Assembly (NCBI RefSeq): GCF_030704535.1
Contig: NC_081821.1
Span: 2,495,001 to 2,559,000 of the forward strand
Direction: 5' to 3'
Origin: Vitis vinifera
Taxonomy: Eukaryota; Streptophyta; Magnoliopsida; Vitales; Vitaceae
Length of the DNA: 64,000 bases
In this document: positions 46,001 through 58,578 of the stretch, piece after piece
Layout of the letters: every line of letters begins with the position of its first letter
Position numbering within the stretch: position 1 is the first letter of the stretch
Notes under the pieces: model-generated
Seen by the model: only the letters and a program-made list of their open reading frames with translations
The model's database searches: none
Told to the model about the DNA's origin: nothing
Translations under genes and position numbers: made by a program

Positions 46001-46227
46001 GGACTGGTTGCCGTTCCAAGGTGGGTAGAAGAATTGGTGGAGTTGTTAGGATAAAGATCCCACGAAAGGAGGGAAGAATGGTTGTGGTTTTGAAGGCTAG
46101 CTTTCCATTTGAGAAGAGCTTGTGTTTCTTCATTAGAATAAGAAGAAACATGGTCTGAAGAAATCAACATAACCAAGAGGAGCAAGGAAACAAGGGAGAG
46201 CATTTTCTGTAAGGTTGAGGATGCCAT
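43038..46227 (-). CDS. LRR receptor-like kinase (MIK2-type), unit 4
   Basis: Exons 46227-43410 and 43336-43038, with a 73-bp intron, give 1,038 aa. Order: signal peptide ([14 protein letters not shown]...), Cys-pair LRR cap, about 24 LRRs, membrane segment, kinase with [30 protein letters not shown]. All catalytic residues are present. Exon 1 has exactly the same length as in unit 3 and is nearly identical through most of the LRRs, so units 3 and 4 are the youngest pair or have been homogenised by conversion. Some activation-segment residues differ (YLAPE instead of YVAPE). Confidence 0.93.
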
Positions 46228-46266
46228 GGTTATGGTTGATGTATTGCATGTACTGCTTCACAACTC

Positions 46267-46274
46267 TATTTATA
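46267..46274 (-). promoter_or_regulatory. TATA box of gene 4
   Basis: TATAAATA on the minus strand, about 40-47 bp upstream of the ATG at 46227. It predicts a 5' UTR of only about 15-20 nt. Confidence 0.65.
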
Positions 46275-47047
46275 CACCTTTGGTTCCTTAGTTCCCACCC
46301 TTTCTGAAAGTAATTCACAAGTCTTTGTAGTCAGAAACTGTCTTGTTCATACCCATTCAAACGGCTTTTTAGGTTAAGATTAAGGTCTTTGCATGTCTCA
46401 TTCCTGCCTATTTCATGGGTACACTTTCTACTAATATGTTGGTCTTCCTATATCTTTATGGTCATCGGAGTCTTCTCCTCCTTTCCAAAAGAAAAGTGAA
46501 CTTGAAGGCTGGTTGGAATTAAATGATTTGTTAATTAAATTAAGTTAATTAAATGGACTCATCACGTTGATTTACTTACCATACAGCCTTTGAAAGATGA
46601 ATAAAGATCTAACTAACGTGGATGTGCCACTTCATGCAGAAAAAAATCGATACAATGCTAGACGTGTCAATTCTCCCACTGCTTCTGCTTTGGAAGACTT
46701 GGAGTAGTGTCTCTTTCGCTTTCGCACTCACCATGGCGGCTTCTAGGAAGACTTGATTAGAGTGTTTCACACTTCATAGGTCTCCCCACTTTGAAAATAA
46801 AAAATTCAAAATAAAAGACCAGGGTTTCCAGGAAACACAACAGATTTTGAAATGGTTGTTGCCACTTAATTTAACTTTTCTGCAGTTTAATGGTAATTTT
46901 GGTGGACCATCCGAGTAAAAGAGTTGTTCATGTTGGTTATTGTAAGTTTATTATTGGCAGGAAACACAGGGGATTTATGATGATTTTTTTTTTATGTATG
47001 GTGGAAGATTTTTGTTGAGTTTGAGACAAAGATCTTAAAGTTGATAA
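46275..47047. other. 5' flank of gene 4, interrupted by the copia element; no gene seen
   Basis: The first part resembles the proximal flanks of the other units. From about 46560 I recognise no shared sequence or coding region. Confidence 0.4.
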
Positions 47048-47231
47048 TGTTGGCGTGAGCTGTTCTCTGAACCATTAAAGGAGAAAAATCAATCACTGCA
47101 ATCAGTCACTGCAATCCCTCAGCAATTGTAGCCGTAATCCATGTAGTCCATGTATAGCCTTTTCTTTTATCTATATATACACTTGTACTCTAATGAATTG
47201 ATATAGAATAAAAAAATATCTCGGACCAACA
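47048..47231 (+). repeat. 5' LTR of the copia element
   Basis: 184 bp, short for a plant copia LTR. It contains a TATATATA box near 47172 and AATAAA near 47208. Confidence 0.93.
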
Positions 47232-47245
47232 TGGTATCAGAGCAG
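47232..47245 (+). other. Primer binding site of the copia element
   Basis: TGGTATCAGAGCAG directly abuts the LTR, complementary to initiator tRNA-Met. Confidence 0.9.
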
Positions 47246-47392
47246 AATTCGATCCTCTACCCTCTGTTCAACCAAATTTCTTAAAAACAGAGCCCAAACT
47301 CTTTTCACACGGCAGATACAGATCCTCACTCGGGTGAGCACTCGGGTGAATCTTCAATCTCGCCATCTGTACTGTCTGAACTAACGGCAAGG

Positions 47393-50300
47393 ATGACAAA
47401 AGCTTTGAGTAAAGCTCCGACGTCCATTCCAGCCACCGACTCAGCAATTGCCCCGATTGGCATCAAACTGGATGGCACAAATTACGCCATCTGGTCACAA
47501 GTCGTAGAGATGTATGTCGCGGGCAAGGATAAACTCGGCTACATCAACGGCGACCTTCCTCAACCATTAACAACCGACCCTTTCTTCCGTAGGTGGCGGA
47601 CTGAGAATGCAACTGTGAAAGGATGGCTGATTGGTTCGATGGATCCATCCCTTATTGGCAACTTCATTCGGTTTCCAACGGCAAAGCAAGTTTGGGATGC
47701 AATTGCAACCACTTACTTTGATGGAAGTGATGCAACCCAAGTTTATGAACTCCGACGACGAGTGGCGCGACTCAGGCAGGGTAGTGGCTCTCTAGAAAAA
47801 TACTACAATGATCTCCAAGGTCTATGGCGGGAGATTGATTTCCGTCGTCCCAATCCAATGCAATGTCCAGCAGATATCCAACATTTTAACAATATGCTGT
47901 AGGAGGATCGGGTATATACGTTTCTTGATGGTTTGGATGATAAACTTGATAATATTAGAAGTGATGTGTTGCAGCTTAAGCCATTTCCCACAGTGGAACA
48001 GGCATATGCCCATGTTCGTAGAGAAGCTGTGCGTCAGGCGGTGATGACAGCCAGTAATGGAGAAGAGGCGGCTGGAGCAGTGATGGCTTCACGAAGCCTC
48101 AAACAAGGGCCCTCCATTGCAGCCAACTCTCTGTCATTGAATGGAAAATTTTCTAAGTCAAATGGCCCATCCAATGACATGAAATGCTCTCATTGTGGAA
48201 ATTCGAAGCATACTCGAGACACATGCTTCAAACTACATGGCTACCCAGATTGGTGGCATGAATTACAAGCCAAAAGGCGACGAGATAGGAATGGGAAAGA
48301 TGGTGGAGCTAGCAAAAATGCAGCTAATGGCACGGGCAATGCCGCGATAGCCTCGGCTGAGTCCCAATTGTCACTTATTCTGACAACAACAATTGATTTG
48401 GATACAGGTATGAGTTTTCTCGGGACCAATACCACTAAATCATATGATGGTTGGATTCTTGATTCAGGGGCGACAGACCACATGACGTATGATGCAAGTG
48501 ATTTTTCTGAACGATCCTCTCCTCGACGTACTAGCATTGCTAATGCTAATGGAGACATCTCTTTGGTAAAAGGGGCTGGTACAGTGATGATATCACCAGC
48601 TCTCTCCTTAACCAATACCCTTTTTGTACCCTCATTGTCTCATAAATTATTGTCCGTGAGCCAAGTCACGAAGGAGTTAAATTGTATTGTTCTAATTTAT
48701 CCAACCTTTTGTCTTCTTCAGGATATTCTCACCAAGGAGATAATTGGGCGTGGTACTAAAAAGGGGGGGCTCTACTATATGGAAGATTTTAGCATCGGTC
48801 AAGCTAACCATACAAGAAGCTCTAGTGATCGAAATAAGGCGAACATTTTGTTGTGGCATCGTCGGTTAGGACATCCTTCATTTGGATATTTGAAACTTGT
48901 ATTTCCTACTTTATTTTCAGGTTTGTCGAATTTGGATTTTAAATGCGAGACATGCATCTTAGATAAAAGTCATCGTGTTAGTTATCCTTTGAGTTTTAAT
49001 AAGAGTCAGATGCCTTTTGAATTGATTCACTCTGATGTGTGGGGTCCATCTCCCAAATCCACCATATCTGGGGTTCGATGGTTTGTGATTTTTGTGGATG
49101 ATTGCACTCGTATGACCTGGTTGTATCTAATGAAGAATAAGGATGAAGTTTTCTCTGTTTTTTGCTCCTTTCATGAGATGGTTAAAACTCAGTATTCTAC
49201 TACAATTCGCATACTTCGATCCGACAATGGTGGAGAGTATATGCATCGTGACTTCAAAAATTATTTCAGTCACCATGGCTTGATTCATGAAACTACCTGT
49301 CCTCAAACACCACAACAAAACGGAATTGCCGAAAGGAAAAATCGGCATATTTTAGAGACTGCTCGGGCTATTCTTCTTGGTGCTCATGTACCTAATCATT
49401 TTTGGACTGATGATGTCACTACAGCAGTTCACCTTATTAATCGGATGCCTTCTAGGGTTCTTAAGTTCAAGACTCCTCTCCAGGCCCTATCCACTGTCAT
49501 CTCTCTACCTACTGCCTTAATGCTTCCGCCTCGAGTATTTGGCTGTGTTGCCTTTGTTCATTTACACAAGAATCAACGCACTAAACTTGATCCCTGCGCA
49601 GTCCAGTGTCTTTTTTTGGGGTATGGCCTACATCAAAAGGGATATCGCTGTTATGATCCATCTAATCATCGCACCTATGTGACGATGAATGTCACCTTCT
49701 TGGAATCAGAGACTTTCTACTCTCCAACCACATCCACTTCTACTCTTCAGGGGGCGCCTCAAAATAAAGAGTTGAATTGGCTGAGGTTTGATTGGGAGCC
49801 TATTGTTTCTGAATCCAATACAGAACTTGATGTTGAGCCTGTTGTTTCTGTATCCAATACAGAACCTGATGTTGATGTTGACACAGAACCTGGTGTTCTA
49901 CCATTAGTAATTGAAGAGCAACAGCCACAACAGTCGATAGTACCCCCTCCTTCCACAGTATCCAAAGACCCATCTCCTGAGAATATTCCTGAGGTAAGTT
50001 CCCTGAACACTCTGAGTACACCTGTGTTAACTAATGATGCTCATGTGGGCTATGAGTTACCATACAGGCATAATCGAGGCAAGCCACCAGATAGATACTC
50101 TCCTAACATAGAAGACCGGAGGTTGAAATACCCGATTGCCAACTATGTATCCACAAAGACACTTCCAGAACCTCTAAAGACTTTCGCAGCTGCACTCTCC
50201 TCGTGTCAGGTTCCTACAAGTGTTGAAGAAGCAATGAAAGACCCGAGGTGGGTCCAGGCTATGAAGGAGGAGATGGAGGCACTATTGAAAAATAAGACCT

Positions 50301-51748
50301 GGATTCTTGTCAATCTACCTAAATGACAGAAAACAGTGGGGTGCAAGTGGGTGTTTTCTATCAAATACAAGGTAGATGGAACAATTGAGCGTTACAAGGC
50401 GAGACTTGTAGCAAAGGGATTCACGCAGACATACGGAGTTGACTATCAGGAAACATTCTCACCCGTTGCCAAACTAAATACGATGAGAGTATTATTGTCA
50501 CTTGCAGCAAATCTGGATTGGCCCCTGCATCAGTTCGATGTAAAGAATGCGTTTTTACATGGTGATCTAGAAGAAGATATATATATGGACATTCCCTCAG
50601 GATATGTAGCCAACACAGAAGGCAACATTGTTTGCAAGTTACAAAGAACTCTATACGGGTTGAAACAATCACCTCGAGCTTGGTTTGGGAGATTCAGTAC
50701 AGCAATGAAAAAGTATGGATTCCAGCAAAGTAACTCTGATCACACTTTGTTCCTAAAGCATAGACAGGGCAAACTAACTGCTCTGATAGTCTATGTAGAC
50801 GATATGATCATCACAGGAGACGATTCAGAGGAGATAGTGAGACTTCAAGAGCAATTGGCATCTGAGTTTGAAATGAAGAACCTAGGAGGACTAAAATACT
50901 TTCTGGGAATTGAAGTTGCTAGATCAAAGCGAGGTATATTCCTGTCTCAGAGAAAATATATTTTAGACCTATTAACAGAGGTTGGATTACTTGATTGTAA
51001 GCCTACAGAAACTCCAATAATTCCGAATCACAAACTTGGAGAATATCCCAATCAAGTACCAACAGACAAAGGAAGGTATCAAAGACTGGTAGGCAAGCTT
51101 ATTTATCTTTCTCACACACGGCCGGATATTGCTTATGCAGTAAGTGTGGTAAGCCAGTTTATGCATTGTCCAAGTGAAGATCATATGAGTGCCGTTATGC
51201 AGATTTTGAGATATTTGAAGTCCTCCCCTGGAAAAGGACTTATGTTCTCCAAAAATGATCACCTAAGAGTAGAAGGATATACAGACGCAGATTGGGCAGG
51301 GAACATCATGGATAGGAAATCCACCTCAGGCTACTTCACTTTTGTTGGAGGAAACTTGGTTACTTGGAGAAGCAAAAAACAGAAGGTGGTCGCTCTATCC
51401 AGTGCGGAAGCTGAGTTTCGTGGAATGGCTAAAGGGCTATGTGAGTTATTGTGGCTTAGGAGACTTCTAACAGAGATTGGTTTTGCCCCTGACTCCGAGA
51501 TGAAGTTGTTTTGTGATAATAAAGCAGCAATTGACATCTCCCATAATCCCATTCAGCATGATCGGACTAAGCACGTAGAAGTAGATCGACACTTTATTAA
51601 ACAAAATCTTGATGCAAAGATTATCCAATTCCCTTTTGTGAAATCCGAAGACCAACTAGTCGATATTCTTACAAAAGCTGTGAGCAGTAAAATATTCCAT
51701 CACTCACTAGACAAGTTGGGACTTATTGATATTTACATACCAACTTGA
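47393..51748 (+). pseudogene. Copia gag-pol polyprotein with two nonsense codons
   Basis: One reading frame holds the whole copia order but is cut by TAG at 47900-47902 and TGA at 50324-50326. Gag: LDGTNYAIWS near the N terminus and knuckle CSHCGNSKHTRDTC. Protease: WILDSGATDHMT near 48450. GAG-pre-integrase: LLWHRRLGHPS. Integrase: [70 protein letters not shown] near 50795. RNase H: YTDADWAG to LSSAEAEF. Both stops are single-base changes in conserved stretches (MLQED-type and LPKGQK-type sites, inferred). Nothing else is broken. It cannot make full Gag-Pol without suppression. Confidence 0.92.
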
Positions 51749-51755
51749 GGGGGAG

Positions 51756-51939
51756 TGTTAGCGTGAGCTGTTCTCTGAACCATTAAAGGAGAAAAATCAA
51801 TCACTGCAATCAGTCACTGCAATCCCTCAGCAATTGTAGCCGTAATCCATGTAGTCCATGTATAGCCTTTTCTTTTATCTATATATACACTTGTACTCTA
51901 ATGAATTGATATAGAATAAAAAAATATCTCAGACCAACA
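51756..51939 (+). repeat. 3' LTR of the copia element
   Basis: 184 bp, two substitutions from the 5' LTR, followed by GATAA (51940-51944). Confidence 0.93.
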
Positions 51940-53424
51940 GATAACTGTTTTTTTTAAATAGTTTTTTATTCTAGAAAAAACAAAAAAGGTTTGATAGAAG
52001 AAAAAAAACAGAAAGTAAATTGTTTTTTGAGTATATATAAAAGTTATTTTTAAAATATATTTAAAAATATAAAAAATATATGTTTGGGAATGATTTTAAG
52101 AAATGTTTTTTATATTTTTTAAGATATGAAAATTTTTTATTTTTTAAAAATTATAAAAATTAAAAACACTTCTTAAAATCACTATTCATACACTTCCAAA
52201 ATATTTTAAATTCTTTAACGAACTTTTGTTTTACAAAATATTATAAAATAGTTGTAAAAAATTATTCTCTTTTTAGATCCGTTTTCAAAAACACTTTTTA
52301 AATAAAGCCATAGTATTCACTTTTTATGGCATTTTTTTTTCTTTTTTCTTTTTTATAATTTTCAAATAAATTATTGTATAAAATCATAACTTTTTTCCTT
52401 TTTAGAAAAATCTTAAACAATGGTTGAAAATATTTAAAGTTAATAAAGTTACTTATTAAATTATGATTTTATAACCTTAAGAAAATTGACTTACCAAACC
52501 AATTAAAAAATATGTAGTATATTTTCTTTCACCAATTAAGGTTTATTTCACCATCAAACTAAGGGAAGTTTTAAATATTTCTATTATACGGTGGACTTGA
52601 ACTCCAAGTATGAGTTTATGATTATCTTGAAACATTGGAGAGACTTGTGCATTTTGTATAATTGTTGAGATCATGATGCAAAATTTTTGTTGAGTTGTGA
52701 TAATATATACAAAAATTTATTAGAATTTGTATGAGAATTGATTTTAAAAATAGTTTTTTGTTCCTAAAAATAGAAATTTGTTCTCCGAAAACTCATTTTT
52801 GATATAAATATCATTCACTATTTTAAATATTTTATATATATATATATATTTTAAAAAGTTATTTTTACAAGAAAATAATAAGGACATTTTTGTCAAAATG
52901 GGGCCAAAAAATAATAAAGGGTTAGATTTCCAAATTTAGGTTTCCAATAACCATTTTAATCAAATAACCCTAATAATTTTTGGAAAATTTTAAGTTTGGT
53001 ATCATTTTGATATATTTTTTATTTTATGTTTTTAAAAAGAAAAAATAATATAAACTTTTACATTAAATATAAAAACTCTTTGAAACTTATTTTAAAAATA
53101 TAATAATTTTTTTTAAAGATAAATTCATAAGTTTTATATAAAAGTCATTATATTTTATATTTTATATAGAAGTTTAAAAATAAAAAAATTCAAAAAAGTA
53201 TTTATTTTTAGCAAATAATTTTAATAATTAAAGCGAATATTAAATAACAAATTTTAAATTAACAACTTAAACCTATCATATCGAATATGAAGTATTAAGT
53301 CGTGTACATATTTGTTTGTTGTAACTTCGTTAAAGTTGTTATTGAGCTCTTTATATAACTTTTGACTCTGTATTTTTTATTCAATTTTTTGTTAAATAAG
53401 AAAGGGTTATTTTCTTCTTCCATT
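51940..53424. other. AT-rich intergenic DNA; nothing recognised
   Basis: Long A/T runs and a short TA repeat near 52834-52849. No domain or repeat boundary was identified. The last part may include a decayed LTR of the following remnant. Confidence 0.5.
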
Positions 53425-53715
53425 TCCTTGTTTTCAACTTGATATGGTATTAAAGCAAATGATATGATTTGCTGCTCTTTCTCATCTCTAATTCTTCTTA
53501 TCTTTGTTTTCCTTTAAGATTGTTGAGTATTGTTGTATTTTTTTTTTTCAATTGTTATGGAGACTCCATCATCTGAAAATTAATGAACCTTTCAATCCTT
53601 TCTTCATTATTTGGATAGTTCAAGACTCATTCTTGTTTCGCAATCTCTCATTGAAGATAACTATGCCTTTAAAAGTAAAGTGATGTCGATTGTTTTCTCT
53701 TTGAAGAACAAACAA
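53425..53715 (+). pseudogene. Degraded copia gag remnant with primer-site relic
   Basis: 'TGGTATTAAAGC' at about 53444 resembles a mutated tRNA-Met primer site (TGGTATCAGAGC). About 110 bp later is ATGGAGACTCC. Across frame changes, peptides such as SRLILVSQSL and EDNYAFKSKVMSIVFSLKNK (about 53620-53710) resemble the start of copia gag. Stops and frameshifts are frequent. No clear LTRs were found. Confidence 0.5.
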
Positions 53716-55342
53716 ATACGTACATGACATAATATGAAGGTTGGTTAGGATTATAGTGGAGTTTTGGTCTTCACTTTGTAAAGCCCTTTTTGCTTTCCAC
53801 ACTATGGATCCCTTGCTTTTTTGCATCTTTAAGTTCTCAGTGTAAAACTTACTTGTACAATAATGATAACCATTCAATATGATCTTATTAGTAAAAGTTA
53901 CATGGTCGGTTACCTTGATAAAACTGCAACTTTAAGATAACACCCTTATATCAATAAAATAAAAAAAAGCCACCCATGTGTCTCATCCCACAAACAAAAA
54001 AAAAAAATTCAATGTGGCACAAAAAGTATCAATAGATGCAATATTTTTAGTTTTATATACAAACCCTTTTATGCAATTCCAAAGAAGGATGATTTAGTTC
54101 ACTTTTGTTTTAGGGTGTTTCACGTGTTTTGATTTTTGAAGAATTCTTTAAAGAATTTTTTTACATATTTTATATTTTACCCTCTCATGTCTTACATTTG
54201 GTGCTTTACTCCCAACTTGTAAAAAAGTAACACTTTACCATTCAGACTTGAGTCATGTTTTCCCGTCAATGGTGAATGAATTACTTCTTAAGAAAAGAAA
54301 TAAAGCTGAAATATATAAAAACAAAAATAAAAATACATATAGTCTAAGTTTGATTATCACATTTTAAATAATATGGAAAAATATGAATAATCATACAATA
54401 TCTTTTCAAAATCAAAATTAGTGATCGTCATATTTAAAAAACATTTGAAAATTTTTGTTTCAACGCCGTTAATTGAAAATTATTTATATTCAATCTCAAA
54501 CCAATGTTGGAATTAAAGTGTGAAAAAAAAACAAACAAGCAATTTCATTTATAATTTATAAAGGGTTCTCGAATGATATCGAAGTGTTACCGTTCAACAA
54601 GTTAGGGAATAAAATGTTAAATTTTAAATATAATAGGATAAATTCTAAAATATGCAAAAGGTCGGCCGATAACTTTTTTTTTTTCTATATGCAGCAAAAT
54701 CAATATTGATAATGTTGGTTTTAAGCTTATTTAAAAAAAATTGAAACCAACAATGACAATTAATATTGATTTTAAGAAAACAATATTAATGGTGCTCTTA
54801 GTCTTTTACAAAATTATTCAAAAACCAACATTCCCAAATGAGATTTTATATAAAACAAATTTTAAAAAATAATTATTTCACTCCAAAATTTGCCAAACAA
54901 GTTCTTAAAGTTTGAATATTATTTTCTCTTTCTTGATAAAAAAAAATACTTTTAAAAATAGTATTTGTAGTAAAAAAAATTGTCTTTAAACAAAAGAGTA
55001 CTAATCATTACTTTAAAATTTTAAAATAATTTTATTGTTTTATACTTTTTTATTAATAAATTTATTTCTTTGTATCTTCCTCGTATTTTGAATTTCATAT
55101 CTTAGACTTTTGTAATCAAACTTTCTTGGACCCGGACCGGACCGGACCCTTGTTATAGAATACAATACCTGAAAATTTTGTTGATCGGAATCTTGATGGT
55201 GAGTGACAAATTAACCCAAAGAGGATATCACTGAATTGAAGATTTATTTTTTCATTAAATACAATTATTATATATACATATTTGCACACAAATTCGTCAG
55301 ACTGGATCGAGTTCCACACAAATTAGATATTTCCTAGATGGA
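53716..55342. other. Intergenic DNA downstream of gene 5; nothing recognised
   Basis: AT-rich. A short CCGGA repeat lies at 55132-55147. The end nearest gene 5 (about 55200-55342) would hold its 3' UTR. Confidence 0.5.
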
Positions 55343-58300
55343 TTAAATCCTTTGTGACAACATCTGAGAAACCATCTGCATGGTCGGCCTAGATTGTGGG
55401 CTGCCGTTTAAGCATGCAGTTGCGAGCTGTATGACAGACGTCACTTCTGCTTCGTCTCGGAATGTGGGAGGTGGGAGTCGAGGATCTAACACATCTTTCA
55501 ACACTACGTTATCCTTCCCTGGTGAATCTGATAGAGAGGAGATAAGATCTCCAGGATGTCTTCCTCTCATCACTTCAAGTGCCAGCACTCCAAAGCTGTA
55601 GACATCGCATTTCTCGGTTACCTTCATCGTGTAAGCAAGCTCTGCAAAATCAAAAGACAGATTATATATACATACACCTGTACGTGTTAGATTATTTCTT
55701 TGATAACTGAAGAGAAGAGGGAACTGATGTACCTGGTGCGACATATCCATATGTGCCTGCAAGAGTGCTCCAGTTTGATGAGTCTAGCTTCAGAAACTTA
55801 GCAGTGCCAAAGTCGGATACATGGGCCTCATATTTAGAATCCAGCAGAACATTATTGCTTGATATGTCTCGATGAACAATTGGAGGCACACAATCATGGT
55901 GCAGGTAAGACAAAGCATGAGACACCCCTTTAATAATGTTTACCCTTGTACCCCAACCCACTTCCTTAGCTTGTAATTCTTTGCTCAAGATTGTACCCAA
56001 GCTCCCTCGTTCCAGGTACTCGTATACCAGAAATGAGTGTCGTGAATGTGAGCAGAAACCCAGAAGCTTCACGATATTTCGATGCTTTATCTCTGTCAAT
56101 GCTCTTATTTCATTCACGAAATCCTTTTGATGTGCCATGTCAATGTCGAATCGGTGAAGCTTCTTCACAGCTACTATGTTACCTGACGGCAGCTCTGCTT
56201 TGTATACGCTTCCATGTCCTCCCTCTCCGATGCAATACATGGGATCAAAATCCTTGGTCGCCTCTATGATTGCTTCATACGTTGTTCTTCCATCAAAAGT
56301 CGAGATTGAGAAGAGATTTTCAGTCTGTACATCACCGGCCTTCTCCATTTTTGCATTTCTTCTTCCTTGAGAAATCAAGGAAATCCCAATGAAAGCAGAA
56401 AGAATTAGAAGTGCTCCCAAAAGAGAGAATATGATTATGAATACAGCTTTATGAGTACCCTTTGTTGCAGAACGATTTTCGCAAGGTTGTAACCCTTTAA
56501 CGCTACCACACAAACCTTTGTTTCCCTGCAACACTTCAATGGTAACATTCTGAAATGCTTCGCTGTTGGGAATGGAACCCTGCAAATCATTGTAAGATAT
56601 GTCGACTTGCCACAAGCCATGCATATCCTCAAAAGCCTTTGGAATGATACCAGATAGGTTGTTATGGGATAGATTAAGCTTCTCTAAGCTCTGCAAACCT
56701 TGGATTTGTGATGGGATTTCACCTGTAAGTAAGTTGTGACTCAGATCAAGCAGGGAGAGGTGACTGAGCTTGCCCATCTGAACCGGAATTCCGTGGCTGA
56801 GTTTGTTGTTGCTCAGGTTCAAGTAATTCAAGTCCAAGCAGTTACCCAAGTGCTCTGGTATTGACCCATTCAATCTATTTCCTGACAGGTCTAGATACCC
56901 AAGGTCAGCAAGCGATCCAAGTTCAGGTGGTATATTCCCGGAAAGTCGGTTATCATTCAAAATCAGCTTCCACAGAGACGATACACTTCCCAACTTCTTT
57001 GGAATTTCCCCAACCAAATGATTTGAAGAAAGATTAAGCACGGTTAGTTGAGTTGAGATTCCAAAATCTGCTGGTATGCTCCCTGTGATATTATTCCCGG
57101 CAATGTCTAGCCATTGTAGTTTGTGACACCTTCCCCAATTTTGAGAAAGTTCCCCATAGAACTTGTTGTTGCTCAAGTTGATGTGATACAGGTTTGGACA
57201 GACCCCAAATGCCTCGGATATATTTCCAGTGAGTTGGTTTCCCTGAAGCCGAGCTCTGGCTAAGCTTGGGCAATTTTTCAAGCTTTCGGGGATGGGCCCA
57301 ATGAGAAAATTGTCAAACACCGTGAAGTTCTCCAGAGATCCACCTTGGCATATGCCTTCTGGTAAAAAACCAGATAGCTGGTTCGTGTCTATTTCTAGCT
57401 CAACCAACTTATGAAGTTTCCCAATTTCTGGAGGAATGGAACTAGAAAGTTTGTTATCACGGAGGTATAAAATTTCTAAGTTGATCAAATTACCCAGTAA
57501 AGTAGGAATGGAACCATTGAGTTGATTTTGGGATATTTCTAGGTCAACAAGAGATCTCAAGTTTCCCATTTCTTGAGGAATGGGGCCAGAAAGTTGATTA
57601 TCAAAGAGCTGCAGAGATTTTAGGCCACTCAGATCACCTAATGACATGGGGATTGGACCTGAAAGATAGTTACTGGAAAGGCTTAGATTCCGGAGGTGCT
57701 TCAAATTTCCTATTTCTGTTGGGATAGGCCCAGAGAGTTGATTGTTGTAGAGGCGCAACAAAGTTAGACTTTTTAAATTGCCCAAGGTAGAAGGGATGGG
57801 ACCTGTCAGATTGTTGGCATTCAAGCATAGCTCAACAAGTTTGGTGAGATTTCCCATTTCCGGAGGAATCAAACCAGAAAGTTTATTTTCATCAAGATAC
57901 AAATTGGTCAAGTTGCTCAAATTACCCAGAGAAGCAGGAATTGTTCCCTCCAGTTTGTTGGTGTACAAAGAAAGATCACAAAGAGACTTCAACTGACCTA
58001 TTTCATGAGGAATTGAACCATTCAGCTGATTCTCAACCAGGTGCAGGACCTCGAGATTAGTTAATAGGCCGATTTCCGACGGTATTCTCCCTGAAAACTG
58101 GTTGGTGGACAGATCAAGATATTTGAGCTTGGAGAGAAAACCAATTTGAGGTGGGATAGGACCAGAGAGCTTGTTCATGTTGATATCAAAATATGCAAGA
58201 TTAGGAAAAGACGAGAATGAGAAGTCTTGGAGAGTACCGATTAAACCCAAATCTGTGAGGTTTATTCTGATTACACTTCCTGCCTTGCAAGATATCCCGA

Positions 58301-58532
58301 ACCATTTGCATGGAGTTCTGGTTGCTGTTCCAGGTTGGGCAGAAGAATTTGTGATGTTGTTAGGATGAAGACTCCACAAAAGCAGGTTTTGGTTGAGAAG
58401 GGTGGCTTTCCATTTGAGCAGAGCTTGTGTTTCTTCATTAGAATGAGAAGAAACATTGTCTGAACAAACCAACATAATCCATAGGAGCAAGGAAACAAGG
58501 GAGAGCATTTTCTTCAAGGTGGAGAATGCCAT
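55343..58532 (-). CDS. LRR receptor-like kinase (MIK2-type), unit 5
   Basis: Exons 58532-55733 and 55641-55343, with a 91-bp GT-AG intron, give 1,032 aa. Signal peptide ([14 protein letters not shown]...), Cys-pair cap (CKWFGISC), about 24 LRRs, membrane segment ([20 protein letters not shown]), kinase with [30 protein letters not shown] and a normal stop after LSQRI. Catalytic residues are intact. It is the most divergent member, with a longer intron, several LRR changes and a changed juxtamembrane region ([15 protein letters not shown]). It is therefore the likely older branch of the array. Expected role: plasma-membrane receptor for an extracellular peptide or microbial signal, by analogy with MIK2. 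Confidence 0.94.
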
Positions 58533-58571
58533 GGTTTTGGTTGATGTACTGCATGTGCTGCTTCACAACTC

Positions 58572-58578
58572 TATTTAT
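58572..58578 (-). promoter_or_regulatory. TATA-like box of gene 5
   Basis: ATAAATA on the minus strand (GGATAAATAG), 40-46 bp upstream of the ATG at 58532, in the same context as gene 4. Confidence 0.55.

Larger units (their letters stand above)
47048..51939 (+). mobile_element. Ty1/copia LTR retrotransposon, complete but defective
   Basis: 4,892 bp with 184-bp LTRs (TG...CA) and the target duplication GATAA (47043-47047 and 51940-51944). The LTRs differ at two positions I can see (TGTTGGCG/TGTTAGCG and CTCGGACC/CTCAGACC), so it is young. A tRNA-Met primer site follows the 5' LTR, and a purine tract (gagggggag) precedes the 3' LTR. It sits upstream of gene 4 in opposite orientation. Confidence 0.95.
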
